Under the pieces are notes generated by a model. The model was not told the DNA's origin and did not search any database. It saw only the letters and a list, made by a program, of their open reading frames with translations. Position numbers and translations under genes: made by a program. Below, piece by piece: positions 23,143 to 32,736 of a stretch of DNA of 55,541 bases; the stretch's first letter is position 1; the number at the start of each line of letters is the position of its first letter. Source of the DNA: Isosphaeraceae bacterium (GTDB lineage Bacteria > Planctomycetota > Planctomycetia > Isosphaerales > Isosphaeraceae); NCBI GenBank assembly GCA_025356475.1, contig JANXSX010000215.1, positions 1 through 55,541 on the forward strand, written 5' to 3'.

Positions 23143-24549
23143 TTACTTGGGAGCGGGGGCCTGGGTTGGTGTCGCTGTCGCGCCGATGGGCATCATCTCA
23201 AGAGCGTCGAACGGGTCAGGGGCGTAAGACCCTTCTGAAGCTTTGCCCAAGGCGAGGAACGGCGTCTCATCGGGGACTTCCTTACCATACTGACGCAGGC
23301 TTCGCACATAGCGTCGGACGATCAAGCCTGTGTCGCGCTGGTTCAGCTCGTCATTGCGATACGACTCGTGTTTGTCGAGCAGGTCTTTCCAGATTTCCAG
23401 CCCTTCCTTGAACTTTTCGACAGCCAAGGGGAAATCTGCGGACTTGTAAGCTCGTGTCCCTTCATAGAAGCGACGACGGGCGTCTACACCTTCCTGGGTC
23501 ATCTCGGCGGCAGATCGATCCTTCCAGTAAGGATAATTCATCTGCGAACCCCACCGATCGCTCCAGTACCGAGCGTTTTCAGAGAGCGCGAAGAAGATCG
23601 CAGGATTGGTGCAATCATCGATCCGAATCTTGAGCCCCGGCTCGTTGTGGGAGGGGAACTCAAACTTCCCAAAGGTCTCCCAGTCGGATAGTGCCTTGGC
23701 CCACTCACTCTTAGCGACTTCACCGAAGGTTGCTGGCACACCTTGGATACTCTCTTTTTCCAGCCCTGCGGCATAACGCGTCTGAGCGTGAGCAGCCATG
23801 GAACGGAAGGCCAAGTCGCCTTCGCGACCTTTGCGTTGGGTGGGGGCATCGACATAGAAGGTCGAGTCGATGTCTTTCTCAGTTCCGCTGTTCAGTCGCT
23901 CGCCAACTCCGGAGTCAACTAATCTCATCGACTGAAGGAACCAGCCACGACCGAGTTGGAAGTTGTCGTTACGGACGACGCGATCCTCAGGATCGAACTT
24001 GAAAACCTCGTCGGTATCATCCCGAAGCAGGCGACGAAGGATAATCGTCTCGTCCGCGAAGCCTAGCTTGTGGTAATAGGTCCACGCGGTATCCCACTGG
24101 AGATCTGCGGATCGGCTGTTCTTCCGAACGCCTTCTTGGAGGAATTTGATCCCCTGCTTGATCCAGTCGTACTTATCTTCGGGCGCGTCCCACTCGACCG
24201 ACACGTTGTAGGCGAGGTTCCAGCCCTGGAAGGTCCAGACCGAGAGGAAGTGAGGCTGGAGGCGGGTAATGAAGTCGATAGTCGCCTTCAGTTCATCCCA
24301 CTCCTGCGCCTTCTTGAGTCCTTCCGCCTTACTCCACAGATAGTTTGCCGCCATCCCGCGGGCACCACCCAGGAGGGCGAGCTTGAGCATGATGTCGCCG
24401 GTATCGATCTGGCCGATTGTCGCCTCGCCCAGATCCTTTTCGGTCTTGACCCGGTTGAGCCATGTACCGTAAGGCCACATGGCACCGAACAGACCGACAA
24501 TCGTGAGGGCGTAGATGATCTTGCGGAGCTGATTCGGGTTGGATTTCAT
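23143..24549 (-). CDS. membrane-anchored protein of an ABC-2 export-like system, unknown function
   Basis: 468-aa protein with one N-terminal helix (IIYALTIVGLFGAMWPYGTWL, residues 11-31) and a large soluble part. The N-terminal soluble region has a recurrent helical, TPR-like look (LQPHFLSVWTFQGWNLAYNVSVEWDAPEDKYDWIKQGIKFLQEG, and RRFYEGTRAYKSADFPLAVEKFKEGLEIWKDLLDKH), rich in Trp, Tyr and acidic residues. The C-terminal 20 residues are Pro/Ala/Thr-rich (ATATPTQAPAPK). The start ATG overlaps the stop of the ABC permease gene as ATGA. Since the permease and ATPase come just upstream, it is probably the third component, acting outside the membrane. No family name is assigned with confidence. 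Confidence 0.75.
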   Translation of the reverse strand: MKSNPNQLRKIIYALTIVGLFGAMWPYGTWLNRVKTEKDLGEATIGQIDTGDIMLKLALLGGARGMAANYLWSKAEGLKKAQEWDELKATIDFITRLQPHFLSVWTFQGWNLAYNVSVEWDAPEDKYDWIKQGIKFLQEGVRKNSRSADLQWDTAWTYYHKLGFADETIILRRLLRDDTDEVFKFDPEDRVVRNDNFQLGRGWFLQSMRLVDSGVGERLNSGTEKDIDSTFYVDAPTQRKGREGDLAFRSMAAHAQTRYAAGLEKESIQGVPATFGEVAKSEWAKALSDWETFGKFEFPSHNEPGLKIRIDDCTNPAIFFALSENARYWSDRWGSQMNYPYWKDRSAAEMTQEGVDARRRFYEGTRAYKSADFPLAVEKFKEGLEIWKDLLDKHESYRNDELNQRDTGLIVRRYVRSLRQYGKEVPDETPFLALGKASEGSYAPDPFDALEMMPIGATATPTQAPAPK

Positions 24550-26990
24550 GCGGCCACCTCGCGCGACTTGAGGATGAAGAATCCTGTGACGGTGAACGGC
24601 AGCACGTAGGCGAAAGCCAGTCCGATGTTGCCCAGCAAGATAGGTGTCGTCACCGCATAGCCGAGGGCAACGGTGTTGCTGACGTCCAAGGCCGAGAAGT
24701 TGGGGACGATGTAGACCAGCCTGGTCATGACCGGCATGATCAACGAGTCGAGGGTCTTGGCAGCCACGACCGACAGTGTCGGCGTCAGCTCATTCATAAG
24801 GTTGTCGTGGGCGATTAGTCGAATCAAAGACTCGAACGGCCCACCGCCAGCCATGTTGGTTACAGCAAACTGCTGAAGGAACCCGAAGGCCGCGACGCCG
24901 GCAACACCGAACGCCAAGGTGGTCAAGAGAGCCACCGGCCAGCTCAGGAAGGTTCCTGCGAAGACACCGATCGCGGTCAAAACCATGGCCTGCAACCAGA
25001 TGCAGAGCAGACCCTTCACGAAGTTCCAGCCGAAGTTTCCACTCGAGGAGAGCAGATAAAGGTCGCTTTCGGCCATCCCCAAATACTGAGTTGGGCTGAT
25101 ACAGCGAACCACGATCCGGAGTGCTCCATTCGAGCCGGCAAGCAGCTTGGCAGGGATAAGCTCTTTATTCGTGTAGTACTCGCGAATCGGGATAATGTTG
25201 TTGTACTTCTCGCCCGTGAACGGGTTGGTGACCTCGAGTTCGGCGAAGACGGGCTCACCAACCACTCGACCCTTGGTCGTCCGGTAGACAGTGAACGTCA
25301 TCTCAAGAGGGACTCGAGGCGAGTGAAACTTGGCGGCATCACGACGAGCGCGAAGTGCTTCGGCCGGCTTTTGATCCGCATCGAGTTTGGTCGCTTGCTC
25401 TTCGAAGACGACGGCCTGTTTGTTGAGGTTTTCATATTCCTTCGTGAGCCGATCAATCTCTTGCTTATTCTTACTCGCGTTGTTGACCGCCTTGTCGATT
25501 TCCTTGCCACTCGCCTTGGTGGGGTCGACACCTGCTGCGCGAGCATCGGCGAACTTCAGATTCACAATCTGATCTTGGATCGACTCGATGGTGTTGGCTT
25601 TGAGGAAGTCTTCGACCGGGATCTTGCGGCTGATCCGTTTCTTGGTTGGCTCATAAGGGTCGGGAATCGAGTCGCCGAACAGCCAGATCGCGGCTGAGGG
25701 CGTGGCTCCTTCGACGAACGAGCGATACTCAAGTTCCTGACCGACATCGATTCCCTTGAATTGCGGAGTGCCACGCGAGTCGAGGAAGGTGAGCGATCCC
25801 TTCACAGGCACACGTGCCGACATGCGAGTCCGGAGCTGAGAGGCCTGGTCGCTGAGTTGCTTGGCGGCGGGCAGGCGGTTCTGGTCACGTGCTTTCTTGG
25901 CGGCTTCCTCGGTCTGAACAATCGCGCCCAGATAGACGTTACGCCAGAGATACGTAAGACTGATCCCGCCGAAAATCACCACGATCAAGGTGCTGAGTGC
26001 CATGAAGCCGAGCAACCGTCCCCAGATTAACTCCAAGCGACGAACGGGCTTTGACACCACCGAGTAGATGGTCATGCCTCGGATATCGTTGGGCAAGCTG
26101 ATCGGTGTCAGGATTGTGATCATCGAGATCAGCAGGATCCAACACAGGGTCGAAAGTGTGCCGACGTACTGGCGACCGATCTCCGCGACGCGGTCGTCCG
26201 AGGGACGGAGGAACCAGTGGGTGAATGCCAGGACCACCACGAAGATGATCATCACAACCCAGAAGGCTTGCATGCGTCGAAAGGACTCAACCCAAGTCTG
26301 CCAGGCGATCGCGTAGAGCCGTCGTGGCCGGACCGCCACGAACTCGGACAGGAATAGCATTGTGAGTTGGAAGAGGACAACGAAACCCATGAAGGTTGGT
26401 GCCAGTCTCGCACCGATCAACAGGAGGAATGGCAATCCACCCTGTCGTTCGGTACCGAGCATCGACGCTGTCACGCCCTGGAGAATCCAGGCAGCTCCAA
26501 CACCGAAGATTGCAGCCAAGTGAATGCCCGCAAGGACCCAGCGGTCCGACTTGCGCCCGGTTCCGCCGATTGCTTTCCAGAGGCCGAACTCGACCCAGAC
26601 GAAGACCATCACACCGAACACCAGTCCCAGGATCGCCGTGAGGGGCACGCCCGAGATATCGATGTTATTGACCCGCTTTGTCGACTGGAGGACGTTCAGC
26701 AAACTTGTGCCGAAGAGCCCGATCAGACCGACTGAAGCGGCGATGTCGAGAAACTTATTACTGAGGGCGGTCCGGTCCTTGATTCCCTGCGCGAACCTTG
26801 CCCCGAGCCAGCCGACTAGGGAAAGGAGAGCCAACACCTTGATCCAGGTCAGGGTCGATCCAAACCATAGCTCGCTCGTCTGGTTGGGATCGCCGAGCAC
26901 AACTAGCCAGCCGGCCAGCTTTTTCATTGCGTCCGACACCCCGGGCGGTTGAGCCCCCTGGGCGAAGAGGAAGAGAGAAGGCGCCAGCAT
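24546..26990 (-). CDS. ABC-2 type transporter permease with a large extracytoplasmic insertion
   Basis: 814-aa integral membrane protein. ATG 26990 is preceded by GAGGAG (11-nt spacer); an alternative TTG further upstream is unlikely. About six hydrophobic segments occupy the N-terminal third (e.g. VLALLSLVGWLGARF, AILGLVFGVMVFVWVEFGLW, FWVVMIIFVVVLAF, LCWILLISMITILTPISLP) and more lie near the C-terminus (LQAMVLTAIGVFAGTFLSWPVALLTTLAFGVAGVAAFGFL). Between them is a soluble domain of roughly 300 residues (about 365-660), with a central coiled-coil stretch (IDRLTKEYENLNKQAVVFEEQATKLD) and beta-rich parts. NDIRGMTIYSVVSKPVRRLELIWGRLLGF is the conserved ABC-2 coupling region. It overlaps the next gene by ATGA. 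Function unknown; its relatives move lipids, polysaccharides or toxins, or exert force on cell-envelope proteins. Confidence 0.8.
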   Translation of the reverse strand: MLAPSLFLFAQGAQPPGVSDAMKKLAGWLVVLGDPNQTSELWFGSTLTWIKVLALLSLVGWLGARFAQGIKDRTALSNKFLDIAASVGLIGLFGTSLLNVLQSTKRVNNIDISGVPLTAILGLVFGVMVFVWVEFGLWKAIGGTGRKSDRWVLAGIHLAAIFGVGAAWILQGVTASMLGTERQGGLPFLLLIGARLAPTFMGFVVLFQLTMLFLSEFVAVRPRRLYAIAWQTWVESFRRMQAFWVVMIIFVVVLAFTHWFLRPSDDRVAEIGRQYVGTLSTLCWILLISMITILTPISLPNDIRGMTIYSVVSKPVRRLELIWGRLLGFMALSTLIVVIFGGISLTYLWRNVYLGAIVQTEEAAKKARDQNRLPAAKQLSDQASQLRTRMSARVPVKGSLTFLDSRGTPQFKGIDVGQELEYRSFVEGATPSAAIWLFGDSIPDPYEPTKKRISRKIPVEDFLKANTIESIQDQIVNLKFADARAAGVDPTKASGKEIDKAVNNASKNKQEIDRLTKEYENLNKQAVVFEEQATKLDADQKPAEALRARRDAAKFHSPRVPLEMTFTVYRTTKGRVVGEPVFAELEVTNPFTGEKYNNIIPIREYYTNKELIPAKLLAGSNGALRIVVRCISPTQYLGMAESDLYLLSSSGNFGWNFVKGLLCIWLQAMVLTAIGVFAGTFLSWPVALLTTLAFGVAGVAAFGFLQQFAVTNMAGGGPFESLIRLIAHDNLMNELTPTLSVVAAKTLDSLIMPVMTRLVYIVPNFSALDVSNTVALGYAVTTPILLGNIGLAFAYVLPFTVTGFFILKSREVAA

Positions 26991-27084
26991 GATGAGAAAC
27001 TCTCCTCGATCGCCCCCCAATTACGAGGGCAAACCGGGTGCGATGAAAGAATAATTGAACGAGGAATTGATCACCGATATCGAA

Positions 27085-27123
27085 TTCACAACACCCGATC
27101 CATTGGTCGACGAGTGTTGTGAA
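27085..27123 (-). other. intercistronic hairpin between ABC ATPase and permease
   Basis: TTCACAACAC (27085-27094) and GTGTTGTGAA (27114-27123) form a perfect 10-bp stem with a 19-nt loop; flanking CCGAT/ATCGG can extend it around a small bulge. It lies between two genes read from the same strand, so it could slow decay of the ATPase message or lower permease output instead of ending transcription. Confidence 0.5.
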
Positions 27124-27141
27124 ATCGGGAAGTTCCGCAGC

Positions 27142-28077
27142 TTACTTGGAGCGGGCGGAGGCGAGTTCGTCGTCTGCAACCGACGGCTTTGATGCAATGT
27201 CGGCCGCGACGCGGCGACGACCAGGGTGCTGGTCGCTCTCGCGGACGATCCGCAGGAAGAGTTCTTCCAAGGTCGTCGTGGGGTGATCAACCTCGTACTT
27301 GACGCCATTCCGATCGAGGACATGGCGAACTTCGGACAATACCGATTCGGACAGATCGGTCGTCTTAATTTGGGTCACGTCCTGGACCGTCAACAAGTCG
27401 CTGACTTTGCCGAGTTCCCGCAATTCGCCACGGTGCAAGATGGCGATTCGATCGCAAATATCCTGCATGTCGGCGAGCAAGTGCCCGGAAAGGACAATCG
27501 TCTTGCCTTGATCCCGAAGGTCCTTGATCAGTTCCTTGATCTCGGCGGTGCCGATCGGGTCGAGGCCCGAGGTCGGTTCGTCGAGCAGGATCAGCTCGGG
27601 ATTGTTGATCAGGGCCTGGGCCAGACCGATCCGGCGCTGCATACCTTTGGAGTATTCGCGCAACTGGCGGTGCTTGGCGTGTGAGATCCCGACCATCTCG
27701 ATCAGGCGACCGACCCGCTTGGTCCGCTCCGCCTTGGAGATCTTGAAGAGCCGTCCATAGAAGTGGAGGGTCTCTTCGGCGTTCAAGAACTTGTAGAGGT
27801 ACGACTCTTCGGGGAGGTAGCCGATTCGTTCATTCTTGGCGACGTTGAAGGTCGGCTCGCCGAAGATGAAAGCATCCCCCTCAGTGGGGAAGAGCAAACC
27901 GAGGAGCAGTTTGATCGTTGTGGTTTTACCCGAGCCGTTAGGGCCGAGCAGACCGAAGATCTCACCACGGTGAACTTTGAGATCGAGCGCCTTAAGCGCC
28001 TGAACTTTGGGTCGGCCCCAGAAGTCCCGGTAGACCTTGGTCAGGTTCCGCGTCTCGATGATGACGTCACTGCTCAT
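27142..28077 (-). CDS. ABC transporter ATPase of the ABC-2 system
   Basis: 311-aa ATPase of the drug/polysaccharide-export type. Start ATG 28077 (a GTG one codon upstream is possible) has AAGG 10 nt upstream. Walker [11 protein letters not shown] (45-54), signature [15 protein letters not shown], Walker [15 protein letters not shown] and the switch His in [12 protein letters not shown] are all intact. The C-terminal region after 210 ([48 protein letters not shown]) resembles the extension found in CcmA/NatA-like exporters and is followed by a tail of charged residues. It pairs with the adjacent permease to form the membrane motor; substrate not predictable. Confidence 0.9.
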   Translation of the reverse strand: MSSDVIIETRNLTKVYRDFWGRPKVQALKALDLKVHRGEIFGLLGPNGSGKTTTIKLLLGLLFPTEGDAFIFGEPTFNVAKNERIGYLPEESYLYKFLNAEETLHFYGRLFKISKAERTKRVGRLIEMVGISHAKHRQLREYSKGMQRRIGLAQALINNPELILLDEPTSGLDPIGTAEIKELIKDLRDQGKTIVLSGHLLADMQDICDRIAILHRGELRELGKVSDLLTVQDVTQIKTTDLSESVLSEVRHVLDRNGVKYEVDHPTTTLEELFLRIVRESDQHPGRRRVAADIASKPSVADDELASARSK

Positions 28078-28439
28078 CACGGGGTCGCCTTGCGTATGCG
28101 AATCGGGAGGGGGTGAAGCTGCAAATGCGGACGTTGCGGTCCCAAGATCTGGTGCGGAGGAAAATATCAGAGCGATGAGATCCGCGAATACACCAGAGAG
28201 GACACAACGACCGCACAGATCGACGGCACATCATTGCGCTGTCGGTGCTACGGTTGAGACCACGTCTTGGTTCGCGCGATCGAAGCGAACGCGACAAAAT
28301 TTCCCAAGCCGCAGCCATCCGTGCCTGAGAACATTACCATGAGGATATCGGATAAAACGCCGAACAGCAAGCAAACGAGGGCCAGACCCTCAAGAACAGA
28401 GTCTAGCCCATGTGACCGATGTCGCAAGACTGCAACAGT
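28078..28439. other. intergenic region upstream of the ABC operon, no gene seen
   Basis: 362 nt between the start of the ATPase gene and the stop of the exported protein at 28440, both on the minus strand. I see no supportable ORF, RNA gene or clear terminator. It must hold the promoter of the ABC operon, but no pair of consensus boxes stands out. Confidence 0.5.
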
Positions 28440-28925
28440 TTAGGGCATTAACCCGGTGGTTCCCGGAACGATCGATGGGGCTTCAGACCGCCCATTGAAT
28501 CGAGGAGGTGCGACGACCGGTGTTGCGTTCATGGTCGCGTTGTAAGGATGAATCGGAGTGTCAGCCGTCGGACCCATCGGACGACCTGCCGGGTGATCGC
28601 CACCCATCCCCGAGTAGGGGAGATACCGTTGCCCACGCATCACGTACGGGTTGTAGTACGTCGGCATGTACATCTCTTGGATCGGAAGCGACGTGTATCG
28701 ACGAAAGTAGTAATCGACCGTGCGGTTCGCGCCGAGAGGCAAGGCGTCCCCGTAGTCGACATACCCATACCCATCGGGGTTTCCATTCGGGAACCCCCAG
28801 CCGTTCCCGGGACCATCGCGTAAGATCCGCCCGCCGGGTCCCGGCTTGACGATCTCAACATGACCGCGACCGAACAATCCGCCGGGCGTCGATAGGCTAA
28901 GGACCAGGACGAGTGTGGCTACCAT
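28440..28925 (-). CDS. exported Gly/Pro/Tyr-rich protein of unknown function
   Basis: 161-aa protein. ATG 28925 has GAGGAG 7 nt upstream. The N-terminus MVATLVLVLSLSTPGG is a short signal-like hydrophobic stretch. The mature part is Gly/Pro/Tyr/Asn-rich (GWGFPNGNPDGYGYVDYGDALPLGAN, DYYFRRYTSLPIQEMYMPTYYNPYVMRGQRYLPY), with many aromatics and few charged residues; the last third is Pro/Thr-rich. No catalytic motif or repeat is apparent. It is similar in style to the Pro/Gly/Ser-rich exported protein at 5220-5909, but no clear sequence relationship is visible. A structural envelope or extracellular role is inferred from composition only. Confidence 0.65.
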   Translation of the reverse strand: MVATLVLVLSLSTPGGLFGRGHVEIVKPGPGGRILRDGPGNGWGFPNGNPDGYGYVDYGDALPLGANRTVDYYFRRYTSLPIQEMYMPTYYNPYVMRGQRYLPYSGMGGDHPAGRPMGPTADTPIHPYNATMNATPVVAPPRFNGRSEAPSIVPGTTGLMP

Positions 28926-29141
28926 GCGTTCGCTCCTCGAATGTAAACCGACTTGGTTTGGCCTCCGACCATCCTTTTGGATCGGCTATCTGCCAGAGTG
29001 GAACCCAGGAGCAGGAATCCTCTTGAGTGATCCGCTTCCGACCAATCGTCGTAATCGTTACGATGCAGAGGACGATCGGCCCGAGCCTCCCCCTCGCGGA
29101 CCGTTACAGACGATCCAGACCCTACCCGCGATGGTTTCGGC

Positions 29142-29714
29142 ATGATCCTCCTCATCGACAATTACGACTCGTTCACATATAACCTCGTCCAGCGCCTGGG
29201 CGAGATCGATCCCTCGCTCGATCTCAAGGTCGTCCGAAACGACAAAATCACGCCGGACGACGTCGAATCGATGACCCCCACCCACCTGATCGTGAGTCCC
29301 GGCCCCTGCACACCCCGCGAGTCGGGGGTCTCAAATGCGATTATCGAGCGATTTGCGTCTCGGATTCCACTCCTTGGTGTCTGTCTGGGCCACCAGTGCA
29401 TCGGCCATGTGTTTGGGGCGGACGTGGTTCGGAACGACCGGATCATGCATGGCAAAACTTCGATGATCTACCACGATGGCCAAGGGGTTTATCGCGGCCT
29501 TTCGAACCCGTTCCAGGCGACCCGATATCACTCGCTGGTGATCCGTCCAGGGACGCTTCCTCCCGAGTTATTGGTCGTCTCAAAGACCGAAGAGGGGGAG
29601 ATCATGGGGGTGCGACATTCCTCGTACCCGTTGGAAGGGGTACAGTTTCATCCAGAGAGTTTCTTAACTCTTGAGGGGACGAAGTTGTTGAGGAATTTTA
29701 TCGGGACCGCATGA
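29142..29714 (+). CDS. trpG: glutamine amidotransferase subunit of anthranilate or aminodeoxychorismate synthase (TrpG/PabA)
   Basis: 190-aa class I glutamine amidotransferase that supplies ammonia to chorismate-using synthases for tryptophan or folate. Catalytic triad: Cys81 in LLGVCLGHQCIG, His170 and Glu172 in GVQFHPESFLT. N-terminus MILLIDNYDSFTYNLVQ and VSPGPCTP are family signatures. TrpG and PabA cannot be separated by sequence alone and a dual-function protein is common, so the symbol is tentative. No trpE or pabB partner is in the window. It starts a plus-strand run with moeA 21 nt downstream, divergent from the exported protein gene. Confidence 0.92.
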   Translation: MILLIDNYDSFTYNLVQRLGEIDPSLDLKVVRNDKITPDDVESMTPTHLIVSPGPCTPRESGVSNAIIERFASRIPLLGVCLGHQCIGHVFGADVVRNDRIMHGKTSMIYHDGQGVYRGLSNPFQATRYHSLVIRPGTLPPELLVVSKTEEGEIMGVRHSSYPLEGVQFHPESFLTLEGTKLLRNFIGTA

Positions 29715-29735
29715 CCCCAAAAGGCTGGATCCGCC

Positions 29736-30944
29736 ATGCTTACCCTCGCCGAAGCCCTCGACGCCGTCCTCGACCACTGCGGGGCGCTCCCACCTCGCCG
29801 TGTGGTTCTTCGCGAGGCGTTAGGCTGTCTGCTGGCTGAGGATGTCGCAACCGATCTCGATCTGCCCCCCTTCGATAAAGCCCTCATGGACGGTTTCGCA
29901 GTCCGGGCGGCGGACTTCGATCCGAGCCAACCCACTTGGTTCAAGATCGTGGAGACGATCACAGCGGGTATGGTTTCCACGCGAACGATCGAGTCTGGGG
30001 AAGCCGCTTCGATCATGACAGGTGCCCCCCTCCCTCCTGGAGCGGACTCAGTGGTCCAGATCGAACGAGCGAATTATGAGTCCATGGGGGTGACCCTGAC
30101 CGACCCTGATTTCAAGCTCGGTCGACATGTGCTCACACGTGGGCGAGAGATGCGCGCGGGGGAGATCGTCGCGAGACGCCATGAGCGACTCAATCCCGCC
30201 AGACTTGGCCTGCTCGCCTCGGTCGGACTCACGTTCGTTTCCGTTCAGTCCCGTCCTCGGGTGGTGATCGTTCCCACCGGTGACGAACTTGTCGAGCCCG
30301 ACCAAGTTCCCGGCCCAGGTCAGATCCGCAACTCGAACGCGACTTTGCTCGACGCCTTGGCACTCAAGGCTGGGGCGTTTAGCCGGACGACGATGATCGC
30401 CCCCGATGAGCCTGAAGGACTGGCAGCGCGACTTCGCGACGGGCTTCATGAGGACGTGCTCCTCATCACGGGAGGAGTCTCCGCAGGCAAGCTCGACCTG
30501 GTTCCGGCAACGCTCGAACGCCTGGGGGTCTTAAAAGTCTTTCACAAGATTAAGGTCAAGCCTGGTAAGCCTTTGTGGTTTGGAGTCGGACCCGCTCGAT
30601 CCTTGGGACAGCCGGGCACACTCGTGTTCGGTCTTCCGGGCAATCCAGTCAGCGCGGCGGTGGGATTCGCTCTGTTGGTCGCCCCCGCGCTTGAAGTCCT
30701 GGCCGGAGGCTGCAAGCGAGCGACCCCGCTGACGACATTCCCCTTAGCAATTCCCTATGCGCATCGAGGAGATCGACCGACCTATCAGCCCTCAAAACTC
30801 GTTCACGGTCGGATCGAACCGCTTCCTTGGGCGGGCTCCTCCGACTTGCGGACCCTCGCCTCTGCGGATGGACTGGCCTCGTTTGCGGAAGGGGACCGCG
30901 ACTACTCGGTCGGTGAGCTCGTTCCGTTCCTGGACCTGAGTTAG
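29736..30944 (+). CDS. moeA: molybdopterin molybdenumtransferase MoeA
   Basis: Inserts molybdate into adenylated molybdopterin, the last step of molybdenum cofactor synthesis, in the cytoplasm. The 402-aa length is typical. Signature regions: PPFDKALMDGFAVRAADF (usually PxxDNSAMDGYA; the aromatic is here Phe), GEAASIMTGAPLPPGADSVVQIE, VVIVPTGDELVEP, ITGGVSAGKLDLVPATLERLG (the 'GGVSVGxxD' loop, here GKLD) and VFGLPGNPVSAAVGF. ATG 29736 follows the trpG/pabA stop by 21 nt. Substrate enzymes for molybdenum are not encoded in the window. Confidence 0.93.
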   Translation: MLTLAEALDAVLDHCGALPPRRVVLREALGCLLAEDVATDLDLPPFDKALMDGFAVRAADFDPSQPTWFKIVETITAGMVSTRTIESGEAASIMTGAPLPPGADSVVQIERANYESMGVTLTDPDFKLGRHVLTRGREMRAGEIVARRHERLNPARLGLLASVGLTFVSVQSRPRVVIVPTGDELVEPDQVPGPGQIRNSNATLLDALALKAGAFSRTTMIAPDEPEGLAARLRDGLHEDVLLITGGVSAGKLDLVPATLERLGVLKVFHKIKVKPGKPLWFGVGPARSLGQPGTLVFGLPGNPVSAAVGFALLVAPALEVLAGGCKRATPLTTFPLAIPYAHRGDRPTYQPSKLVHGRIEPLPWAGSSDLRTLASADGLASFAEGDRDYSVGELVPFLDLS

Positions 30945-31041
30945 TTGAACGGATTTTTGAGAAGATCTGGGCGAGAACCGCGAAAGTCGTATCATGCGGG
31001 TCGCTCGAAACCCAGATCGATGAGGCTGGAGCGCGCCGTTT

Positions 31042-32736
31042 ATGGCCGAAATCATGACCCAACCTGCCAGCCCTTCCACGCAAGTCTTCGCTTCTGAGGC
31101 AGTTGTGACGTCCAAGGGTCACCCTGCCTTATCAGCGGTGGCGTCGGCGGTTGGCCTCTGGTTTTCATTCGCCCCCGCTGAGTGGAGTTGGTTGGCCTGG
31201 GTCTCGCTGGTGCCGTTGTTCCGTCTGGTAACCAACCATGCGTCCCCGTCGCGAAATTATCTCGGGGCCTGGATGGGTGGTCTTGTATTTTGGCTGCTCT
31301 GTCTCCAGTGGATCCGGGCGATCGACCCGGCCGCCTGGGCTGGCTGGCTGGTGATGGCGGCGGTCTTGTCTCTCGGTTGGCCGCTATTTCTCTGGCTGGC
31401 CCGTCGCGCGGTTTCCTTGGGGGTTTCGCCTCTCCTGGCGGCTCCGATCGCTTGGGTAGGACTCGAATCGCTGCGGACGCACATCCTCAGCGGGTTCCCG
31501 TGGTACTTCCTAGCCCATAGCCAGTATCGCATCGCGCCACTGATCCAGGTGGCCGATTTTGCCGGTTCGCTCGGCCTAAGTTTCTTGATCGCCACGGTCA
31601 ACGCCCTGATCTGTGATCTCATGTCAAGAACGACCCTTCGGAGTCGCGACGTCGCGATTCGGTCTGGAGTTGTCGGTCTGGCCGTTGTTTTCACGTTGGG
31701 ATACGGGGTGTTCCGGCTCTCGACGGCTCAGTTTCGACCTGGGCCACGGATCACGCTTTTGCAATCGAACCTCCTGCAACGGATGAAGTCGGATCAGTCG
31801 GCCGACGAGATCCTGGGGATTTTTCGGGGCTTGATGGATCAAGCAGCGAGAGAAGGACCCCCTGCCGACCTGATCGTCTGGCCCGAGACCGCCTATCCTT
31901 ACTCGTTTATCGATATCGACCATAAGCTCGGCTCGGAAGAAGTCGCTAAGGCCTTTGCCACGGCCAAGAAGCATGCATCGGACGAGTGGGTGCGGATCCA
32001 CGACATCGTGACGGAACACGTTCGCTCGATCAGTACCAGTTATCATGTGCCAATGCTGATCGGAACCCCCGCCGACCGATTCGATAGCCGAGGCGTCTCG
32101 CGGACAAACTCGGCTGTCTTGGTGATGCCGGATGCCAAGGCGCGACTTCGGACCTATCAGAAGATTCAGCTCGTCCCGTTCGGCGAGTACATCCCGCTCA
32201 TCGAACTCTTCCCGTTCCTGACGGCGTTAACCCCCTACCCCGCCGGCGGCATCCCCAGCCTAGCCCCGGGGCAGAGTCCAGCCTGGTTCGACTTGGGACC
32301 ATACCGCTACTCACCCTTGATCTGTTTCGAGGACACGATCCCTCACCTGGTTAGACGGTCGTTCTCGGAAGCTCCCGATGGTCGTCAGCCCGACCTCCTG
32401 GTCAACCTAACCAATGACGGCTGGTTCCGAAACACCTCGGAGCAACAGATCCATCTCGCCGTGAGTATCTTCCGAGCCGTGGAAAACCGGGTCCCCATGG
32501 CCAGGGCTGTGAATACCGGGATCTCGGCGATCATTGATGGGAATGGGTCGATCGTGGCGAGCCTTCCTGCGGATAAGTCCTCACAATTAACCGCGATCGC
32601 CCCACTTGACGACCGAACTGCGCTTTATTCCGTGGTTGGAGACTGGGTCGGTTGGTCCTGCATGTTTGGCTGCATTTTCGTGGGACCACTGACATTTTGG
32701 CGATCGCGTCGACCGCGCCGAGCGATTGCACTCTAA
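31042..32736 (+). CDS. lnt: apolipoprotein N-acyltransferase
   Basis: 564-aa inner-membrane enzyme that adds the third acyl chain to the N-terminal cysteine of lipoproteins. The window itself encodes several lipoproteins that could be substrates. ATG 31042 has GGAG 10 nt upstream. About six to eight N-terminal membrane segments precede a nitrilase-like domain with the catalytic triad Glu282 (IVWPETAYP), Lys374 (YQKIQLVPFGEYIP) and Cys428 (PLICFEDTIP). Spacing between Glu and Lys (92 residues) exceeds that in E. coli Lnt (68), so there is an extra loop there. A further helix (WSCMFGCIFVGPLTFW) ends the protein. An intact Lnt implies mature triacylated lipoproteins, consistent with a diderm envelope. 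Confidence 0.93.
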   Translation: MAEIMTQPASPSTQVFASEAVVTSKGHPALSAVASAVGLWFSFAPAEWSWLAWVSLVPLFRLVTNHASPSRNYLGAWMGGLVFWLLCLQWIRAIDPAAWAGWLVMAAVLSLGWPLFLWLARRAVSLGVSPLLAAPIAWVGLESLRTHILSGFPWYFLAHSQYRIAPLIQVADFAGSLGLSFLIATVNALICDLMSRTTLRSRDVAIRSGVVGLAVVFTLGYGVFRLSTAQFRPGPRITLLQSNLLQRMKSDQSADEILGIFRGLMDQAAREGPPADLIVWPETAYPYSFIDIDHKLGSEEVAKAFATAKKHASDEWVRIHDIVTEHVRSISTSYHVPMLIGTPADRFDSRGVSRTNSAVLVMPDAKARLRTYQKIQLVPFGEYIPLIELFPFLTALTPYPAGGIPSLAPGQSPAWFDLGPYRYSPLICFEDTIPHLVRRSFSEAPDGRQPDLLVNLTNDGWFRNTSEQQIHLAVSIFRAVENRVPMARAVNTGISAIIDGNGSIVASLPADKSSQLTAIAPLDDRTALYSVVGDWVGWSCMFGCIFVGPLTFWRSRRPRRAIAL

